DNA of 64,000 bases from Cyanophora paradoxa (Eukaryota > Glaucocystophyceae > Cyanophorales > Cyanophoraceae). Location: positions 1 to 64,000 of the forward strand of contig QPMI01000625.1 in NCBI GenBank assembly GCA_004431415.1. Reading direction: 5' to 3'. The position numbers and the translations under genes are program-made. Of this stretch, positions 58,213 through 64,000 are shown one piece after another; within the stretch, counting starts at the first letter, position 1; every line of letters starts with the position of its first letter. The notes beneath the pieces are model-generated. The model searched no databases. It worked only from the letters and a program-made list of their open reading frames with translations, and was not told the origin of the DNA.

Positions 58213-58639
58213 AATCGTCTCCTGCTCCTCAGGGAGCGCGCGCGCGGTTCCGGTTTTCAAACCAGTTACAGGGTGCATCGAAGCGGAATAGGAATAGTTA
58301 TTCGAGAGAAGAGAGAGCAAGTAAAAGACACTCCCAGGACTCGAAACCAGGAAGTGATGTCGCGGGGTACTCGAAGTTGAAAACAAACGCATCAGAAACC
58401 TTGTCGGACCGACAAAGCTCCATCGCTCTGGCTCGAGCTCAGCGAGTTCGAATTCCAGCAGGCACGACATGCATCGGTTGACCTACTAGGCTATGAAACA
58501 CGATGAGCAAGAGGCGAATCTCAAAGGCCGAGCTCGACGACGAGGGTCCAGGCGAGAAGTTGCCTGAGTGCGGGCTCAAGCGTGCGCCGTAGCATTCCGC
58601 TTGCCCTCGAGCGCTTCTACGCAATGAACTGATTGTGAA

Positions 58640-61292
58640 ATGTCGAATTCTGCGTATGCGCAGCGCCTGGGTTATGGGTAAGCTAGTGCGACTCGTGTGC
58701 CGGCACCGCTTGACTTGCGTTAGGTGGTTTTCGCCACTGCGACTGGCAACGCGGAGAATCTCGCGCGCCAAGCGGTGGATGCCGTCGCTGAGCGGAATTT
58801 ATCCGCGTCTATGTCCTGCCTTGGGGATTACGCGTCCTTCAAAGCGCTAGGGCGATCTCGGGTGCCTGTGGTCTTCTTCATCTCCACGTACGCGGACGGC
58901 GAACCGCCGGACATGGCGAAGCAGTTCTTCGTGCGCGGTTTGCGAAGGGGAGCCCTTCTCTTGTTGACCCCGCTCGGATCAGGCGTGGCTCGCTTCCGAC
59001 GACCGAGACCTTGAGCGCCTCAAGTATTGCGTGCGCTTGTAGCTCACTGCGTTAGCTGTTCAGCTCTGGCGACGTGCGGCCTCGTCAGGTTGTCGGTCTT
59101 GGCTCCAACTTCTACGAGCGATACCAACGCGTCGGAACGCTGGCGCGCCCCGCGCCTTCCGCCCGGCTCCCTCCTCGGCCGACGCGTCTCGCAGCTAGAC
59201 GAGCGGCTCGCCGCGCTCGGCGCGACCCGCCTACTTCCGCGGGCAGAGGTCGAGGACTCGACAATGGACGAGGATTTCCAGCTCTGGCTTTCGCAGCTCT
59301 GGCCGGCCCTCGACGCGCACGCCGCCGGCCTCTCCGAGGCAGGCTTTGGGGCTGCCCACACCTTCTCGCCGATTCCGCCGTCGCCGGCCGCTGGCCAGGA
59401 GACACCCATCCCTGAGGAGGACTTCGAGTGCCTTTCCAAGTGTTCCGAGTTCCGGCTTGCCTGAGGCTGCCGCCGCAGGAGCGAGCTTCCTCGAGTTCCT
59501 CAGTGGGGCTGTGTGCTGCGCCCTCAGCCTCCGGAGGCGGAGGGCGGCCCGTCGGGAGACCTCTCGCCACTGCGAAGTTTGCTCGGTCTCCACGTTGAAA
59601 GCTCCGCACTGCGCATGCTGCCTTGCACAGTCAATGAGGTAATATTTGGCACCCGCCGCCGCCCCTCGCGCCTAATGCAAGGCAGGAGCTCTTTTCTTCT
59701 TCTGAGCGCTCATGCCGCCTGATCTCCTTCCCCCTCGCTTCCGCTGGCCTTCAATACGAGACGGGAGATCACCTTGCCGCGCGCACCTTGCTGAATCACT
59801 CTTAAGGGGCATCTAATCCGATCATCTACAGGTGATGCCCCGGGCTCCCCTGGAACTCGTGCACCGCATCTGCGCCCGTCTGCGCATTGTACCCGAGGCG
59901 CGATTCACCGCCGAGCCGGCCGCGGTGGCGGAGGGCGTCCCTCGGCGGTCGCAGACTCCAGCGTCGGGCCGCCCAACTGCTCCGTTTTTGGGTGATGCGT
60001 GGACCCTTGAACAGGCATTTAGCTCTTTCGTGGACATCGTCCAACCACCGACTCGCAAGTTGCTCGCGGAATTCGCCCGGTGCGGCGGCAGCCTCCTCCT
60101 TGCGCCTCGCCGCACGTCAACGAGCACCCCAGGCACGCCAAGGACGAGTCCGAGCGCACGCGTCTGAAGGGCCTGGCGATCGGAGAAGAAGGGGGGCCGG
60201 AAGGCTACGCGGCGTGGGTGCGGGCTGCGGAGCGGAGCGTCGTGGAGGTGCTTGAAGCCTTCCCCTCGGTGGACCTACCCCTGGAGCGGCTGTTCGCGGG
60301 CCTGCCGCGCCTGGCCCCGCGGTGCTTCTCCCGCCCGGCGGCTTGCACGCGACGGCTCACGCACGCAGGTACTACTCGATCGCCTCGGCTCCCGCGGCTT
60401 CTGCGGGGGCCGCCGAAATCGTTGTCGGCGTCGTCCGCTACACGACCCCGGCCGGCCGAATCCACGAGGGCCTCTGCTCCTCCGCCCTTGCCCGCCTCGT
60501 CCCGGGCGCCGACCGTGCGCCCTCCTTTCCACGTCGTGCCCCTTTCCCCGCTTCTGCAAACCATTCGGACAGAGGTGCCGATCTTCGTTCGCTCCTCGAC
60601 CTTCCGCCTTCCAACCGAGGCCACGCGCCCGATCATCATGGCCAGCAAAGCGCCCTTCGCGACCGCTTCGTTGCCTGCCTGATGGTCTCGCTGTAGGTGG
60701 GTCCTGGCACGGGTCTCGCCCCCTTCCGGGCGTTCTTGCAAGTGCGCCCCCTTCTGGGCGTTCCTTCCGGGCTTTCGAGCTGACGGCGCGTGGGGGCTCC
60801 ATGGCCAGGAGATGGTTGTGCGCGGGGCTGGGGCGCGCTGCGAAACACACCTGTACTGCGGGTGCCGGACACGTGGGGAGGAGATATTTGCGGACTTCTT
60901 TGAGGGTCTGCGCACCTCGGGCCTTCTCACCGCGCGCCGCGTCGCCTACTCCCGCGAAGCTGTACGCCTGTCTCAGCGCCGGCGATTACTTTATTGAACG
61001 CTGAACAGGAACGCGTCCACGTTCAAAACTGCATGCTGGATGACGGAGAGACGCTTTGGAATCTCCTTGCGGAGCGAGGAGCTCACCTTTTCGTTTGTGG
61101 CGACGCCCAGCGCATGGCTCCCGCTGTGCACAGCACGGTTGTGCGCATCGTTGAGTTGTACGGGGGTCTCGGACACTCTGCAGCAGAGTCTTTTGTAAAG
61201 TGCCCCAACGCCATCCCCTCCTCTGACCTTGGCTAACCCTATCTTGCAGGGGCCTAGTCGAGTCCTCCCGCTACCTCAGCGATGTGTGGTGA
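58640..61292 (+). CDS. POR: NADPH-cytochrome P450 reductase-like diflavin reductase
   Basis: Passes electrons from NADPH through FAD and FMN to P450s or other haem proteins. The FMN domain has FATATGNAENLARQAVD, FFISTYADGEPPDMA, LGSNFYERYQRVG and DERLAALGATRLLPRAEVED. The FAD part has QYETGDHL, then RLAPRYYSIASAP split by an intron (R, then YYS), and FVRSSTFRLPTEA. The NADPH part has VGPGTGLAPFRAFLQ, ETHLYCGCRTRGEEIF and LFVCGDAQRMAPAVH. The last intron (61200-61249) gives ESFVKGLVESSRYLSDVW with the terminal aromatic residue stacking on FAD; stop 61290-61292. The RYYSIAS arrangement favours P450 reductase over NDOR1 or methionine synthase reductase. The N-terminus is unresolved: the ATG at 58640 does not join the flavodoxin exon in phase, and no membrane anchor was found. 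Confidence 0.88.
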
Positions 61293-62362
61293 TATAATAC
61301 TTTGCAATTGCTCAGAGCTTCCTTTGCTCGGTGATATTTATGGCGCAGTATACTGCCATGTTAACGTTATTATTGCAAAACGAAGCCAATTCTCTTTCTA
61401 CGCTACGGGCGCGCCGGACCTCCTACCTACAGCGCTTTAACTGTACCCGTGCTGTTAGGGATAGAGCGTAACCCGCAGGGACTGGTGCCCTGATGGGGAA
61501 AAGGGGATGGGAGCCTAGCTGGCTACGAGCCGAGCAGGCGCTTCGCGTCCACGCCCGTGCCGTAGCGGATGAAGATGCTCCTGCGAGAGGTTCGTGCGGT
61601 CAGTACGATTACGATTGCGACTGCCGCCCCCAGAACAGGGAATTTCCTTGAAGAACAGGGCGCCATGGCAATGACTGTACGTATACTGGTGGGCTAGCTG
61701 GGCGCATCTCATCTCACGGTACATACGTTACATCTCACGTGCACACTTATATATATAGCCCGGACGCGTACATCGACTAGAACTAGTACTTGCGGTTTGA
61801 AGTAATATTCGTCACACGGTGTGCACGTGTCGGACGTCCAAATATTAATGCATGTTATAAATGCGCGCGGGCCAGCCGGGGCCGCATGCGCAGGCCTATC
61901 AAATGCAATGACCGTCGACGTCAGACTCAGTGATTCGAATATTCGCGCGATCGCCGCCCTATAGCTAGCGTAAAACATGCATGCAGCAAGAGCAAATCGA
62001 AGTGGGGTACACGATACTGCAGAAAGGAAGCCGTTGAAACTTTCCGGTCGCGTGCGCGCTGCACATCTCAAAAAGCGAAAATAGAGCCCGATAAGATGTC
62101 CGTATCTCCCTCAACTTTTCTCGTGGTGCGCCCCTTCTTGCAACGGCAGCCCATAACGGCCGCACGCCGCCGACGACTTCCAATTCTGCCACATCTGCCA
62201 CATACGCACACATTGATGGAGGATGATCGCAGGTAAATATAATCAGTGCCGAGGCGCCCGAGAAGCGTAAGCGTCTCATCGGGTGCACATTGATAACACT
62301 GGCATACTAGCCGTGACGTGACGTGACGCGCTGATTGTGTTCTTAATCTCTGTTCTTCTAGG
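61293..62362. other. Palindrome-rich spacer
   Basis: About 1.07 kb without a supported gene. It has TACGTATAC at 61678, ACTAGAACTAGTACT near 61780, GACGTCCAAATATTAATGCATG at 61836-61857 and AT-rich stretches (61310-61380). The last 100 bases may hold 5' exons of the C2 gene. Confidence 0.5.
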
Positions 62363-63150
62363 TCACGCCGCTGTCGCTACTTCGTTGTCTGCCAGGTTGG
62401 CGTCCCCGCATCCTCGTGTCTGCACAACTCGCAGTAATCGCCTGTGCAGTACGGATCGGACAGCCGCAATGCGATTCGTACAGCAACGCTGCCGGGCGGG
62501 CCCAATATTCCCTACAACCAGTCTTTCCGCCTCCAGCTCGACGGTTTCTCTTCCACTGTTCAAGTCACGCTAATGCGCGAGCGTAAGAATAAGGAAGCAG
62601 TCGCCATGGGCGGAATCAAATTTAACATCGACACGAACCTGGACAAAGCCACGGCAGTCGAGAAGACTTACAGCGTTAGCCCGGGCTGCAGCCTGCGCGT
62701 CGCATTCCAGCCCGAGGTGCCGCCGAAGCCGGAGCCGGCAGCGGAAGTGTACAGCTACCCGGAGGTTGCCGTGCCCACGGCCGTGCTGCCGGCGGATCCC
62801 GAGGCTTATTCGAATTCGGAGACGCCAAGGGGCGTGTCCCGCAGCAACTCCTTCGACCAGTTCCAGCCCCCGCAACAATTCGATTTCTCATCGCCCATCT
62901 CGTACGCCCAGCAGACAACACGTACGCCCTTTTCCACTTCCCGTTCCCGTATCTCAAACTCCGTGCAGAGGAGGACGAGCCGCCAAGGCCGCCGTGTTAC
63001 GCGGGCATGCTCTCCTTCCTGACCTCCGGATGCGAAGCTCCCGTCGCTAAGGCCCAGGATTACAATGTGGAGAGCACCAGCTGGCGCTACATCGATTCCA
63101 AGCCGCAGGGCTGGCGCTCTGCGTGGGGCTTGTGGGACGTTGAGCTGTAA
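62363..63150 (+). CDS. C2-domain protein, 5' end unresolved
   Basis: The main exon begins near 62442 after CCTGTGCAG. It reads SDSRNAIRTATLPGG, PNIPYNQSFRLQLDGF and STVQVTLMRERKNKE, then GGIKFNIDTNLD. The order (R-T, then N-P-x-x-N-x-x-F, then x-V-x-V, then G-x-x-x-x-x-I) is typical of a C2 sandwich, which binds membranes or proteins, sometimes with calcium. The usual Asp ligands are not evident in what I can read, so calcium binding is doubtful. A Pro/Ser-rich linker follows, then an intron 62922-62968 and a last exon with MLSFLTSGCEAPVAK and SWRYIDSKPQGWRSAWGLWD, stop 63148-63150. An upstream exon in 62340-62430 is likely but not fixed. Confidence 0.55.
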
Positions 63151-63736
63151 GATTCATGTACACTTCTATACATGTAAGATCTCTAAAGATCTACAAGCCA
63201 TGGGTTAGTGCACGACCTCGATATATTAGTGCATGCAGTTCGAACGCCGTATTAATATTCTTATAAATTACGCGTCCAACCTCAAATCAAAGTCCCCACG
63301 GGCTACGCAGACTACAAACACGCATGACCGGTACCGGAGCCCGGATCACTGCATGACTACAGCGCTAGCTATAGCTAGCTATATAGCTAGTATACGTACT
63401 GGTACCGGGACGGTACTGTACTACTAGGCTAGCGACGGAAGGAGGGGTACGCATTTCGGACCGCCAGGGCTCGAAGGAGGGCGCGAGGTGCCGGCGAAAT
63501 CAGCCGCGAGCTGCAGCGTTGTCCAGCGGCAAAGGCAGAAATCCTAGTCGGCCGGCGATCAGGCTAAAGAGCCGCCGGACCGCAGTCGGCTAGCATGGGT
63601 CGGAGAAGAGAAAACGTCGGGTTGGCTGGCCCGGCGGGAGGCTTGGTGTTCGCTGAAGGGCACGTTGTTTCGCGATCTCATGCTGCTAGCTATAGGCGCC
63701 CGCGAAGCCGAGCAAGGTCTGACCAGGCTCGTGCAG
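63151..63736. other. Spacer with palindromic tract
   Basis: About 590 bases. CTAGCTATAGCTAGCTATAT at 63365-63384 and GTATACGTA at 63390 form a dense palindromic block. The right third may hold the 5' exon of the PH-domain gene but nothing conserved is seen. Confidence 0.5.
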
Positions 63737-64000
63737 GTACTTGCACAAGAGGGCAGCGCTGGGTCGATGGAAGCGGAAGTTCTTCATCATCAAAGGGAGC
63801 TCGCTGTTGTGCGGAAGAAAGCCCGACGTGCGCACCCTTAGCCGTCGCGAACCGCGCAAGAGCTGGAGCTAAGAGCCTCTGCGCTGACGCGGGCTCCTGC
63901 GCGGCTGGCGGACTCCTTTCCGCAGAGCACGAAGTTCAAACCGATGACTCTGCCGAGCGATATTCCAGCGCGGATCATTGGCGGACTCTCGCAGAAGGGC
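63737..64000 (+). CDS. PH-domain protein, partial at right edge
   Basis: An exon starting after GGCTCGTGCAG reads YLHKRAALGRWKRKFFII then KGSSLLC. This is the start of a pleckstrin homology domain: Gly-Tyr-Leu-x-Lys, then Gly-x-Trp-Lys-Arg-x-x-Phe, then Lys-Gly. The Lys/Arg-rich first strands are those that bind phosphoinositides. After an inferred intron ending CTTTCCGCAG (63925), the next stretch reads KFKPMTLPSDIPARIIGG up to the window end, but I could not confirm the phase of that join. The 5' end and the rest of the gene are outside what can be resolved. Confidence 0.6.

Larger units (their letters stand above)
57553..58639. other. Repeat-rich spacer
   Basis: About 1.09 kb between two plus-strand genes. 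It contains TACGTATAC (57625), a (GA)n tract with a hairpin, a tRNA-like B box and two copies of a 157-base tandem repeat. No supported coding exon was found, although the 5' end of the reductase gene may lie at its right end. Confidence 0.6.

Overview
The window is nuclear DNA from a eukaryotic microbe, most probably a flagellated alga or related protist. Genes are split by many short introns and lie singly on both strands, not in operons. Genic DNA is extremely GC-rich. Introns of about 45-90 nt have pyrimidine-rich, GC-only bodies, a CTGAC/CTGAG/CTCAC-like branch site about 10-20 nt before the 3' AG, and often a GC instead of a GT donor. Spacers are AT-richer and full of short palindromes such as GTATACGTA and CTAGCTATAG. 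Pyruvate phosphate dikinase argues against animals and fungi. SFI1-like and CSPP1-like genes suggest centrins, basal bodies or flagella. The exact lineage (haptophyte, pelagophyte or other stramenopile, dinoflagellate relative) cannot be fixed from the sequence alone.

Layout, left to right: DNA topoisomerase II (minus, runs off the left edge); a CSPP1-like coiled-coil protein (plus); a coiled-coil protein (minus); an SFI1-like centrin-binding repeat protein (minus); a class 3 lipase-like protein lacking the usual serine (plus); a small helical protein (minus); a basic/low-complexity nuclear-type protein (plus); a long protein built from tandemly duplicated exons carrying an RSxS motif (minus); an F-box/leucine-rich protein (minus); pyruvate phosphate dikinase (plus); a membrane protein with a bacterial BMP/PnrA-type binding domain (minus); a ubiquitin-like plus armadillo-like protein (plus); condensin kleisin CAP-H carrying an internal chromodomain (minus); a TPR protein (minus); methylenetetrahydrofolate reductase (minus); an SR-type RRM protein (plus); ERGIC3/Erv46 (minus); a COG2907-type FAD oxidoreductase (minus); a leishmanolysin (M8) metalloprotease with EGF modules and a transmembrane anchor (plus); an NADPH-cytochrome P450 reductase (plus); a C2-domain protein (plus); and the start of a PH-domain gene at the right edge.

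The genes are mostly housekeeping functions without an evident shared pathway. The most unusual item is the CAP-H/chromodomain fusion: chromodomain and kleisin C-terminus sit in one uninterrupted exon, and the three cage aromatics are kept. This would give a condensin that can read methylated lysine. Next are the tandem-exon RSxS protein with a recent internal duplication, the BMP-domain membrane protein, and the Ser-to-Gly lipase.

Two cautions. Several exons, best seen in topoisomerase II, carry single missing bases at C/G runs, which look like sequencing or assembly errors, not pseudogenes. All exon joins here were made by eye from conserved protein motifs and splice signals, so gene limits are approximate where stated.
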